14,144 bases of DNA. Source: an uncultured Alphaproteobacteria bacterium. GTDB taxonomy: Bacteria > Pseudomonadota > Alphaproteobacteria > Sneathiellales > Sneathiellaceae. The translations under genes were made by a program, and so were the position numbers. Position 1 is the first letter of the stretch, and every line of letters starts with the position of its first letter. The notes beneath the pieces were generated by a model, which did no database searches, was not told the origin of the DNA, and worked only from the letters and a program-made list of their open reading frames with translations. This document shows positions 6,332 to 12,761 of the stretch, in pieces. The DNA lies in contig CALEMG010000444.1 of assembly GCA_937910835.1 (NCBI GenBank), positions 1 to 14,144 on the forward strand. Reading direction: 5' to 3'.

Positions 6332-7090
6332 ATGAAAATACATTTTACCGCGAGCGAATCGGAAGATGCGCAGAGTGCCTGCGAAAGCCTCATAGCACGC
6401 TATGGACATGTAGCCGCAAAAGAGGCCGAAATTATTGTCGCCCTCGGCGGGGATGGTTTCATGCTGGAAACCATGCATGCTTTTATGGACTCCAATCTTG
6501 CCATCTACGGCATGAACAAGGGAACTGTCGGATTTCTGCTCAATACCTATCGCGAAGAAGGTCTGATCGAGCGCTTACATGACGGCGAAATCACAGAACT
6601 TCACCCACTCCATATGGTGGCCGTAGATATGCATGGAAAAGAGACGCAAGCTCTTGCTATCAATGAGGTTTCTTTGCTGAGGGAGAGCCGGCAGACAGCG
6701 AAGATACGCATTTCCATCGATGGGCACGTCAAGGTCGCAGAGCTCACCTGTGATGGTGTCCTGGTGGCGACACCAGCCGGCAGCACCGCCTATAATTATT
6801 CCGCCCATGGCCCGATCCTACCGGTAAATGCTGGCGTCCTGGCGCTTACCCCCATCAGTGCCTTTCGTCCTAGAAGATGGCGGGGCGCTATCCTCCCACG
6901 GGAAGCCCGGATCGAGCTGGAAGTCCTTGAAGCCGTAAAACGACCGGTCAGCGCCGTTGCCGACGCCGTGGAAGTAAGGGATGTCTCAATGGTTACCATC
7001 GAGGAAAAGCGCGATATCACCATTCGCCTTTTGTTTGATCCGGAGCATAATCTGGAGAAACGGATCCTAGATGAGCAGTTCATTCTGTAG
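6332..7090 (+). CDS. nadK: NAD kinase
   Basis: This cytoplasmic enzyme phosphorylates NAD+ to NADP+ with ATP (or polyphosphate in some bacteria). Family landmarks in the 252-residue protein are the GGDG nucleotide motif (39-42, catalytic Asp41), NKGTVGFL (62-69), the Asn-Glu pair 111-112 in AINEVSLLR, and the glycine-rich DGVLVATPAGSTAYN segment (141-155), followed by the conserved P-I-L-P-V-N and L-T-P-I-S stretches. Length is typical of the short alphaproteobacterial form. It begins 6 bases after the moaA stop, so translation is likely coupled; the ribosome binding site is weak. A small hairpin starts at its stop codon. Confidence 0.95.
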   Translation: MKIHFTASESEDAQSACESLIARYGHVAAKEAEIIVALGGDGFMLETMHAFMDSNLAIYGMNKGTVGFLLNTYREEGLIERLHDGEITELHPLHMVAVDMHGKETQALAINEVSLLRESRQTAKIRISIDGHVKVAELTCDGVLVATPAGSTAYNYSAHGPILPVNAGVLALTPISAFRPRRWRGAILPREARIELEVLEAVKRPVSAVADAVEVRDVSMVTIEEKRDITIRLLFDPEHNLEKRILDEQFIL

Positions 7091-7104
7091 CGTTTCAGAA
7101 ACGC
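7090..7104 (+). terminator. Small hairpin at the end of nadK (weak terminator candidate)
   Basis: Arms GCGTTT (7090-7095) and AAACGC (7099-7104) flank the loop CAG; the first base is the last base of the nadK stop. No clean T-run follows, only an AT-rich stretch starting about 8 bases later, so it may be a weak terminator or mRNA 3' end structure. Confidence 0.35.
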
Positions 7105-7117
7105 GCTCCAAAAGTTT

Positions 7118-7129
7118 GTAAAATTTTAC
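7118..7129. repeat. Perfect 12-bp palindrome upstream of the ParA gene
   Basis: GTAAAATTTTAC is a perfect palindrome directly adjoining the TAAT repeat field, about 155 bases before the ParA start. It could be an operator or part of a centromere-like site. Confidence 0.4.
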
Positions 7130-7188
7130 TAATTTTTGGCTAATATTTGCCCTAATTCGTAATTCTACCTTAATTTTTAATCGGTAAT
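7130..7188. repeat. Cluster of seven TAAT repeats upstream of the ParA gene
   Basis: TAAT begins at 7130, 7141, 7153, 7160, 7171, 7178 and 7185, giving spacings of 11, 12, 7, 11, 7 and 7. Several copies share longer context (CTAAT or TAATTTTT). Ribbon-helix-helix partition proteins often bind arrays of short repeats with about 7-bp steps upstream of parA, so this is a candidate binding field for the protein encoded at 8013-8675. AT-rich composition makes some of it expected by chance. Confidence 0.35.
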
Positions 7189-7282
7189 TTTGCTCCATGA
7201 GACATCATCTGTAGCGGAAAAACCGACGGTAAAACCCGGTTTCATCACCTCCAGCTTTAAAGAACCGAGCAGGAGAGTTCTG

Positions 7283-7978
7283 ATGAAGGTTATTGCAGTT
7301 GCATCACAAAAGGGTGGTTCAGGTAAGACAACGCTTGCCGGACATCTTGCTGTCCAGGCCGAAATGGCCGGCGGTGGCCCGGTGGCGCTTGTTGACACGG
7401 ACCCTCAGGGCAGTCTGTCGGAATGGTGGAACGAACGCGAGGCGGAAACTCCGCTATTCGCCCGAACCACCGTTGAACGCCTCGAAGCAGACATCGGCCG
7501 GATGAAAAAGATGGGCATCAACCTGCTGTTTGTCGATACCCCACCTGCCATTACCTCGACAATTGCCAATGTCATCGGGCTGTCCGACTTGCTGATCATT
7601 CCAACCCGGCCGAGCCCACATGACCTTCGGGCTGTCGGAGCGACGGTGGAATTGGCTGAAGGGTTGAATACACCGCTGATTTTCGTTGTTAATGGCGCGA
7701 CCCCGCGCGCCCGGATCACCAGCGAGGCCGCCATCGCGCTTTCCCAGCATGGCACGCTGGCCCCGGCGATCATCCATCAGCGGGTCGATTTCGCCTCCAG
7801 CATGATCGATGGTCGGACGACCATGGAGCTTAATCCTGGCTCACGGTCAAGCGACGAGATCACCAAGCTTTGGGCCTATATTGATGAGCGTCTGTCGCGC
7901 ATGGAAACAAACCATACAATGCCGACCTCACATCATCTTTCCGCATCTCCGGCTAGCAATGGCGCGGCGTATAACTAA
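7283..7978 (+). CDS. ParA/MinD-family ATPase (small, type Ib-like)
   Basis: This 231-residue ATPase of the ParA family forms nucleoid- or surface-associated dimers that position DNA or protein cargo. It shows the deviant Walker A KGGSGKTT (10-17, signature Lys10 and Lys15), Walker A' LVDTDPQGS (36-44, Asp38/Asp40) and Walker B LLFVDTPPA (81-89). There is no N-terminal helix-turn-helix, as in short type Ib ParA proteins. The ATG at 7283 is chosen because AGGAG (7271-7275) lies at good spacing and the family starts at MKVIAVASQKGG; an in-frame ATG at 7190 would add 31 unconserved residues. The last 25 residues look disordered. It is followed by an RHH-like gene 34 bases on, which fits an ATPase/DNA-binding adaptor pair. 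No plasmid or phage genes lie nearby, so chromosome, receptor or complex positioning are all possible cargoes. Confidence 0.9.
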   Translation: MKVIAVASQKGGSGKTTLAGHLAVQAEMAGGGPVALVDTDPQGSLSEWWNEREAETPLFARTTVERLEADIGRMKKMGINLLFVDTPPAITSTIANVIGLSDLLIIPTRPSPHDLRAVGATVELAEGLNTPLIFVVNGATPRARITSEAAIALSQHGTLAPAIIHQRVDFASSMIDGRTTMELNPGSRSSDEITKLWAYIDERLSRMETNHTMPTSHHLSASPASNGAAYN

Positions 7979-8012
7979 TAACTGACGGCCATTAACAAGA
8001 AGAAGATTTGTC

Positions 8013-8675
8013 ATGAAAGCAGCTTTTCTCTCCAGTTCATTGATTGCCTCCAAGGGCAAGGCCGCCCCGGCTTCGCCACGTCTGACGCCGAAAAACCTTC
8101 TCGACGACGACAAAAAGGACGGCGGGAACCATGTATCGCGTATCTATGACAGGGTGCGTGAATATGCCGAGCCACATCATGAGGAACCCGAGCAGGATGC
8201 ATCGGATAGTTCCGAGGAAACTTCCGTCTCTGAATCCAAGGGCAATGTCCCGGCCTTCATGACCCATGAATCCGCCGCGCCGGAAAAGGCCGCGACTGTC
8301 CATAATGGCACGCCTCCCTATAAACCGACGGATTTTTCTCGTGCCTCCACTTCCCACGACTTACAGCCCGCCACAGCGCCTAAATCCACTGTAAAGGGGG
8401 CGCTCAGCGACCCTGAAATCTCGCCACTTGGTGAGGAAAAGGCACAGGAAATTGCTGCGGAAGTCTCAAAACTGAAGAAAGATGGCCTGGGCCGCATTCG
8501 GATTTCCGTTCGCATGACCCCCAAGGATCATCTGCAACTCAAACTTATCGCAGCGCATACGCAAATGTCCGCGCAATCAATTTTTGAAACCGCTCTGGAA
8601 GAGTATGTCGCCAACCACGGAACGGAGATTCTGCCGCAGTCCTGTAATTGTGTTCTGGACAAATCATCCCTCTAA
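8013..8675 (+). CDS. Protein with C-terminal ribbon-helix-helix-like domain, ParA partner candidate
   Basis: The 220-residue protein has a long low-complexity, charged N-terminal part (about 1-135, rich in Ser, Pro, Glu, Ala), a short helix (138-157), then a C-terminal domain at 160-204. This domain reads like ribbon-helix-helix: strand RIRISVRMTP, helix KDHLQLKLIAAHTQ, turn, helix SAQSIFETALEEYVANH. RHH proteins bind DNA as dimers through the strand, and several serve as centromere-binding partners of short ParA ATPases. The tail holds a CNC pair of cysteines of unclear meaning. The ATG at 8013 follows AGAAGAAG and lies 34 bases after the ParA gene. The long disordered arm could stimulate the ATPase, as flexible tails of such adaptors do. 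The family is not named with certainty; the RHH fold is read from the pattern. Confidence 0.72.
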   Translation: MKAAFLSSSLIASKGKAAPASPRLTPKNLLDDDKKDGGNHVSRIYDRVREYAEPHHEEPEQDASDSSEETSVSESKGNVPAFMTHESAAPEKAATVHNGTPPYKPTDFSRASTSHDLQPATAPKSTVKGALSDPEISPLGEEKAQEIAAEVSKLKKDGLGRIRISVRMTPKDHLQLKLIAAHTQMSAQSIFETALEEYVANHGTEILPQSCNCVLDKSSL

Positions 8676-8691
8676 GTGGAAGTAGCCAGTT

Positions 8692-9525
8692 ATGCGTGAA
8701 AATATTGATGAAAATAACGAGCTGGAGAGCGGCCTGAATGCCGCGTCGCTATCACGGATCAAGGTACGACGGCCAAAGGATACTGCTGCTTCCCCCCGCA
8801 AAGTAAAATCCGGCGACATTACCGACCGCCTGCAAGCACTATCGGAGGAGCTGGAGGCCAGCAAGCCGGTGTCCTGCACACCTGAGCCCGCCTTCACGCA
8901 GGAACCGACAAAGACTGCTTCTCCCCCTGCCCGCAAAAAAGCGAAACCACGCGCAAAGCCCGCAAAAAAACAAGTAAAGGCGAAAAAACCCTCGCCCCCG
9001 GTGAAAGAAGAGATTGTCCCCGCGCCCGAACCCGTTTCCGCCGTGCCGCCGCGGCGTGCGCATTGGGCACGACCCGCCGCCACCTCTGGATGGCAGAAAA
9101 AGACAGCGGCACCGGATATTCTCTCTTATTGGATGGAAATACGAGACGGCAACCGCTATCCGACCTGGCGGAACCTGGATACCGCCAAGATCGGAAAATA
9201 CTGGCCCAATTGCACCCTGGTCTATTGCGACCGGGCCGCCGGTCGATTGCAGCTAGAAAATGTTTTTGCCAGCGAAGTCCGCCAGGCCACGCAGGAAGAA
9301 AATCCGCACCAGAAACATGCCTCGGATATCGAGTTTACTCCGATGGTGGTCGACTGGGTCCTCGGCCTTGCGCGGGATGTCGCTAATTCAGGAAAGCCGA
9401 CCCATGGGACCGAGCATTTCCCGTCAACCTTCGATGAAATCCCGCTCCGGGTGATTGCTCTGCCACTCAGTGAGAACCAGGTCGATATCGATCATGTTCT
9501 TTGCTACGTGCAAAAGCTGGATTAA
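8692..9525 (+). CDS. PAS_5-like protein with lysine/proline-rich linker
   Basis: This 277-residue protein follows the RHH-like gene after 16 bases and is the third gene of the cassette. Residues 1-75 look disordered. Residues 80-102 are a basic Lys/Ala/Pro stretch resembling histone-H1-type tails (RKKAKPRAKPAKK), which could contact DNA. Residues 141-277 resemble the alphaproteobacterial PAS_5 family (formerly DUF1388): they begin ILSYWMEIRDGNRYPTWRNLD, with the typical Y-W and R-x-G-x-x-x-P pattern and an I-x-x-Y-W-P-N segment, and end in a strand-rich PAS-like half. No enzyme domain is attached, so it is likely a sensor or adaptor, ligand unknown. Its TAA overlaps the stop of the converging ArsC-like gene by 4 bases. 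PAS_5 assignment is moderately sure; the role is inferred from context only. Confidence 0.7.
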   Translation: MRENIDENNELESGLNAASLSRIKVRRPKDTAASPRKVKSGDITDRLQALSEELEASKPVSCTPEPAFTQEPTKTASPPARKKAKPRAKPAKKQVKAKKPSPPVKEEIVPAPEPVSAVPPRRAHWARPAATSGWQKKTAAPDILSYWMEIRDGNRYPTWRNLDTAKIGKYWPNCTLVYCDRAAGRLQLENVFASEVRQATQEENPHQKHASDIEFTPMVVDWVLGLARDVANSGKPTHGTEHFPSTFDEIPLRVIALPLSENQVDIDHVLCYVQKLD

Positions 9526-9872
9526 TCCGCCCAGCTTTTCAGCGTTTCTTTCTCCAGTTCTTTGAAACCAACCAGACAGCGGCCATTATGTGAGAATATC
9601 GGCCGTTTCAGCAATGTCGGCTGGGCGATAATCTCAACTGACGGATCGTCTCCTTCCAGCCTCGCCTTTGCCGCATCGTCAAGCTGGCGATAAGTTGTGC
9701 CGCGTTTGTTGATTAGGATATCACGATCGATAACGGCAAGCCATTGCGCCAGTTCTTCCGGCGGCAGGCCATCGGAGCGCATATCGCGAAACTGGCAGTC
9801 TATCCCCTCCGCTTGCAGCCATTTAAGGGCTTTTCTGCAGGTGTCACAATTCTTGATCCCATACATTATCAC
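9522..9872 (-). CDS. ArsC/Spx-family reductase-like protein (YffB type)
   Basis: This 116-residue thioredoxin-fold protein starts MIMYGIKNCDTCRKALKWL, a hallmark of the ArsC/Spx/YffB family. It has Cys9 and Cys12 in a CxxC arrangement, the conserved Pro85 and Arg90 in QPTLLKRPI, and VGF near the C-terminus. It is probably a small thiol oxidoreductase acting with glutathione; true arsenate reduction is not implied, since no arsenic genes are nearby. The start is GTG at 9872-9870 because GGGAG lies 9 bases ahead and family members begin M-I-x-x-Y-G; ATG at 9866 is a two-codon-shorter alternative, and an upstream ATG at 10001 would add unconserved residues. It converges on the PAS_5-like gene with a 4-base stop overlap and is divergent from the membrane protein gene. 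Confidence 0.88.
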   Translation of the reverse strand: MIMYGIKNCDTCRKALKWLQAEGIDCQFRDMRSDGLPPEELAQWLAVIDRDILINKRGTTYRQLDDAAKARLEGDDPSVEIIAQPTLLKRPIFSHNGRCLVGFKELEKETLKSWAD

Positions 9873-10043
9873 CGCGCATATCTCCCTCTCATAATCGATC
9901 TTGCTCCCTTGTACCGCGCCACCGTAAGACAGGACAACCCTCCAGTATAGTTTCTTTATTCTCGCCTCAAGATGCCACGAAAAATGCAGACATCCGGTCA
10001 CAGACCTGCCCTTGCTGTCGTCACAGTTAGGAAGGAGCGGAAA

Positions 10044-11327
10044 ATGGGCCTTATCTCAAAACGATCGTCAGCGGATGGACCGCAGAAGAAGAAAGTGTCT
10101 GAGCAGACGCTCGCATCGACCATCCTCCAGACGTCTCTCGTCGATGCCCAGCTCCTCATGATGACTGCGGCGGAGCGCGGCATCGAGCTAGACGTGGAAG
10201 TGACCCAATCCATTCTGGAGACGAGCGATGCTCTCGATAAATCCCAGCTCACCCCGGAAAATATCAATAATTTCTGGCATGCCTATGAAACTCTCTCGCG
10301 GACGTTAAGCCCGATCACCATCGACAGCGTTCGCGCAACCCATGACATGCGCCGCCTGCGACCTGGGCTATGGGGCTATCTGCAAGGGCGGGTTTATGCC
10401 CCCTTTTCGCGAAAATCTGCCTTTCGTTACAAATTGCTATCGCTTGTGACGTTGCTGAGCCTGATTGCGTTGCAGGTTTTCTGGTCGATCGGCAACACCC
10501 TTGTCATCGATATCAAGGATCAGTCTGACCAGATCATAGCCTTGGAGAAGGAGCTATTTGGCGAGAACAGTATCTCCTCGTCCAGCGGCAACCTGAACAG
10601 CTTCCCGAAGCGCAGCGGCACGGCCATGAATGGAGAGGCAGAAACAGAAGGCGAAACAACAACCTCTCCTGAGGAAAGGAAGGTTGATATTAAGACTCTC
10701 AATCGTCAGGTGGGTGAATATATCGCCTGGCGCAGTGCCGAGATTATAGAACTTAAAAACTGGAATCGTTTCTGGGGACGGATCATCTTTTTCAGTGAAC
10801 AGACCTGGGAAAAGCCGGACTATAGCGAATTGTCGCCGGAATCAAAAATCCATGTCCATTATGTGTCCGCCCAATATGTGCTGCACGCCATCTCGGTATA
10901 TTTTCTGCCGATCCTCTATGGCCTGCTCGGGGCATCATTCTATGTTCTCCGTCAGTTGCCAAAAGATATCGAGAACCTGACTTTCTCGATGAACTCTCAT
11001 ATCGAATACAGCCTTCGGATCACGCAAGGTCCGCTTGCAGGAATTATGGCCAGCTTCTTTTTTACTGAAGCGCCGAGCAAACTCTATTCCTTCACCTCCC
11101 ATTCCTCGGCGATCGCCACGATCAAGCTTGGTTCATCCAGTCTCGCGAACTTCAGCCCGCTCGCCATCGCATTCCTTGCGGGCTACAGCGTCGAGCTTAT
11201 TTTTTATGTGATCGATAAAATCATTTCCACGGTGACGACTCGCTCGACTGCGACCGCCATCAAAGCAACGCCGCAGCCGGTGAAAATGACATCTCCTGCG
11301 AAACCCGCCAAACCCGAGGGCAGTTAG
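10044..11327 (+). CDS. Uncharacterised inner-membrane protein
   Basis: This 427-residue protein is of no family I can name. Residues 1-125 are soluble and helical. A first membrane helix spans about 129-153, followed by an acidic, Ser/Thr-rich segment (154-240) with a short coiled coil near 155-172. A second membrane helix is at about 277-302, a weaker hydrophobic stretch at 326-340, and a last hydrophobic segment at about 369-392 containing PLAIAFLAGYSVELIFYVIDKI. The F-L-A-G-Y-S-V-E pattern near the end recurs in other uncharacterised bacterial membrane proteins. The C-terminus is Pro/Lys-rich. The ATG at 10044 is chosen for its strong GGAAGGAG five bases ahead; an ATG at 9972 would add 24 residues without one. 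It appears to be a single-gene unit, divergent from the ArsC-like gene. A GC-rich stretch and T-run follow it. Confidence 0.8.
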   Translation: MGLISKRSSADGPQKKKVSEQTLASTILQTSLVDAQLLMMTAAERGIELDVEVTQSILETSDALDKSQLTPENINNFWHAYETLSRTLSPITIDSVRATHDMRRLRPGLWGYLQGRVYAPFSRKSAFRYKLLSLVTLLSLIALQVFWSIGNTLVIDIKDQSDQIIALEKELFGENSISSSSGNLNSFPKRSGTAMNGEAETEGETTTSPEERKVDIKTLNRQVGEYIAWRSAEIIELKNWNRFWGRIIFFSEQTWEKPDYSELSPESKIHVHYVSAQYVLHAISVYFLPILYGLLGASFYVLRQLPKDIENLTFSMNSHIEYSLRITQGPLAGIMASFFFTEAPSKLYSFTSHSSAIATIKLGSSSLANFSPLAIAFLAGYSVELIFYVIDKIISTVTTRSTATAIKATPQPVKMTSPAKPAKPEGS

Positions 11328-11353
11328 GGTTCTGGTTCCGATGAAAAGAATCG

Positions 11354-11376
11354 CCCGCCCGGGGCCGGGGATTTTT
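11354..11376 (+). terminator. GC-rich stem followed by T-run after the membrane protein gene
   Basis: A run of C and G blocks (CCCG at 11358-11361 pairing with CGGG at 11366-11369, possibly extended) is followed directly by ATTTTT, 27 bases after the membrane protein stop. It resembles an intrinsic terminator, though several alternative pairings are possible. Confidence 0.4.
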
Positions 11377-11496
11377 CCACTCCGTCACGATCACAATGCG
11401 GATCCCGTCATACAAACGTCAAAAAACGGGGTTAATTTGCACAAAAAATAGTCAAAAACGGCATCTTTACTGGCATTCTTGCCGCTCAGTCATTTG

Positions 11497-11511
11497 TTAA
11501 CGCGATGTTAA
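11497..11511. promoter_or_regulatory. Candidate CtrA box (TTAA-N7-TTAA) between converging genes
   Basis: TTAACGCGATGTTAA matches the full consensus. It lies 170 bases past the membrane protein gene and 120 bases before the end of tgt, with no annotated gene start nearby. It may drive an unannotated small RNA or peptide, or be a chance match. Confidence 0.4.
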
Positions 11512-11630
11512 GAGTTCAGAGCGGATGATAAAGTTGTCCAAGGTTGATCGAAGCTGTTTTTGCCGATTCCACCCCCTCCCCTCAAAGGCAAAGATGGCTT
11601 CGGTTACCATCCTTCTACCGCGTTCAAGGT

Positions 11631-12761
11631 CTAGACCCGCTCGATATCGCCCTCGGCCTGCATAGCAAAGAAATCAAGCGCGAAATCGGCAAGCTTTCCA
11701 TCCTCGATTGCGCCGCGCATCCCCGACATGACTTCCTGATAATAATGCAGGTTGTGCCAGGTGAGCAGCATGGAGCCCAGCATCTCTTTTGCCTTGAACA
11801 GGTGGTGAAGATAGCCTCGGCTATAATTCCGGCAGGCCGGACAGCCGCAGCGTTCATCAAGCGGGCGCAGGTCGTCCGCATGGCGGGCGTTGCGCATATT
11901 CACCGTGCCGTAGCGGGTGAAGGCTTGCGCATTTCTCCCTGAGCGCGTCGGCAGCACGCAGTCGAACATATCGATCCCGCGCATCACCGCGCCGACCAAG
12001 TCATCAGGCTTGCCGACTCCCATCAGGTAACGCGGTTTGTCCTGCGGCAGTGCCGGTGTCGTAAACTCTAGCGTACGGAACATTTCCGCCTGCCCCTCGC
12101 CCACTGCCAAGCCGCCGACTGCATATCCCTCAAACCCGATCCCGGTCAATGCCGCAACGGATTCCAACCGTAAGTCCTCGTATGTAGAGCCCTGCACAAT
12201 CCCGAACAGACCGTATCCGGTGCGATCCTCATACGCTTCCCGCGAACGCGCGGCCCAGCGCATGGAGCGACGCATGGAGCTCGCGGCCAGGTCCTCGCTC
12301 GCCGGATAGGGCGTGCATTCATCGAAGGCCATGGTGATAGTTGCATCGAGATCATTCTGGATCTGCATGGAGCGTTCCGGTGTCAATTCGAACCGCTGCC
12401 CGTCGATATGGGACTTAAAGACGACGCCATTTTCATCGATCTTGCGCAGCTCATTGAGCGACATCACCTGAAACCCGCCGCTATCAGTGAGGATCGGCCG
12501 CTCCCAATTCATGAATTTATGCAAGCCTCCAAGGTGCTTAACTCGCTCTGATCCCGGGCGCAACATCAGATGATAGGTATTACCAAGCAGGATATCGGCG
12601 CCCGTCTCACGCACAGCTTCCGGCGTCATGCCCTTCACCGTCGCCGCCGTCCCGACGGGCATGAAGGCGGGGGTGCGGATTTCGCCGTGGGCGGTTTTAA
12701 GCGTTCCGCGACGGGCCGCGCCGTCGGTGGCGGAGATATTGAATTCGAAAGCGTTTGTCAT
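11631..12761 (-). CDS. tgt: tRNA-guanine transglycosylase (queuine tRNA-ribosyltransferase)
   Basis: This enzyme swaps guanine-34 of GUN-anticodon tRNAs for the preQ1 base in queuosine synthesis. The 376-residue protein has the usual bacterial length. Visible landmarks: ILTDSGGFQVMSL with catalytic Asp93, Asp147 in MAFDECTPYP, nucleophile Asp267 in MFDCVLPTRSGR, and the zinc site Cys305, Cys307, Cys310 and His336. The 38-residue spacing from Asp267 to the first zinc Cys matches the Zymomonas enzyme. The ATG at 12761 overlaps the queA stop as ATGA, so the two are translationally coupled. It is transcribed leftward and converges on the membrane protein gene across a 303-base gap. Confidence 0.97.
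   Translation of the reverse strand: MTNAFEFNISATDGAARRGTLKTAHGEIRTPAFMPVGTAATVKGMTPEAVRETGADILLGNTYHLMLRPGSERVKHLGGLHKFMNWERPILTDSGGFQVMSLNELRKIDENGVVFKSHIDGQRFELTPERSMQIQNDLDATITMAFDECTPYPASEDLAASSMRRSMRWAARSREAYEDRTGYGLFGIVQGSTYEDLRLESVAALTGIGFEGYAVGGLAVGEGQAEMFRTLEFTTPALPQDKPRYLMGVGKPDDLVGAVMRGIDMFDCVLPTRSGRNAQAFTRYGTVNMRNARHADDLRPLDERCGCPACRNYSRGYLHHLFKAKEMLGSMLLTWHNLHYYQEVMSGMRGAIEDGKLADFALDFFAMQAEGDIERV

Larger units (their letters stand above)
11328..11630. other. 303-base gap between converging genes
   Basis: No convincing gene lies here. It holds the GC-rich stem with T-run (11354-11376), a CtrA-type box (11497-11511) and, near the tgt end, a weak minus-strand stem (arms at 11593-11597 and 11607-11611) followed on that strand by TTTGCCTTT, which may end tgt transcripts. 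Frames longer than about 15 codons on the minus strand next to the CtrA box were not seen. Confidence 0.5.

Noticed and set aside
7190..7282. Upstream in-frame ATG that would lengthen the ParA protein by 31 residues
   Set aside because: The added residues are not ParA-like, and the ATG at 7283 has a good ribosome binding site and the family N-terminus.
9522..9872. True arsenate reductase of an ars operon
   Set aside because: No arsR, arsB or acr3 genes are near, and the sequence is closer to the YffB/Spx-like branch.
11544..11942. 132-codon plus-strand open frame at the end of tgt
   Set aside because: Most of it is the antisense of conserved tgt sequence; only its first 29 codons lie in the gap.
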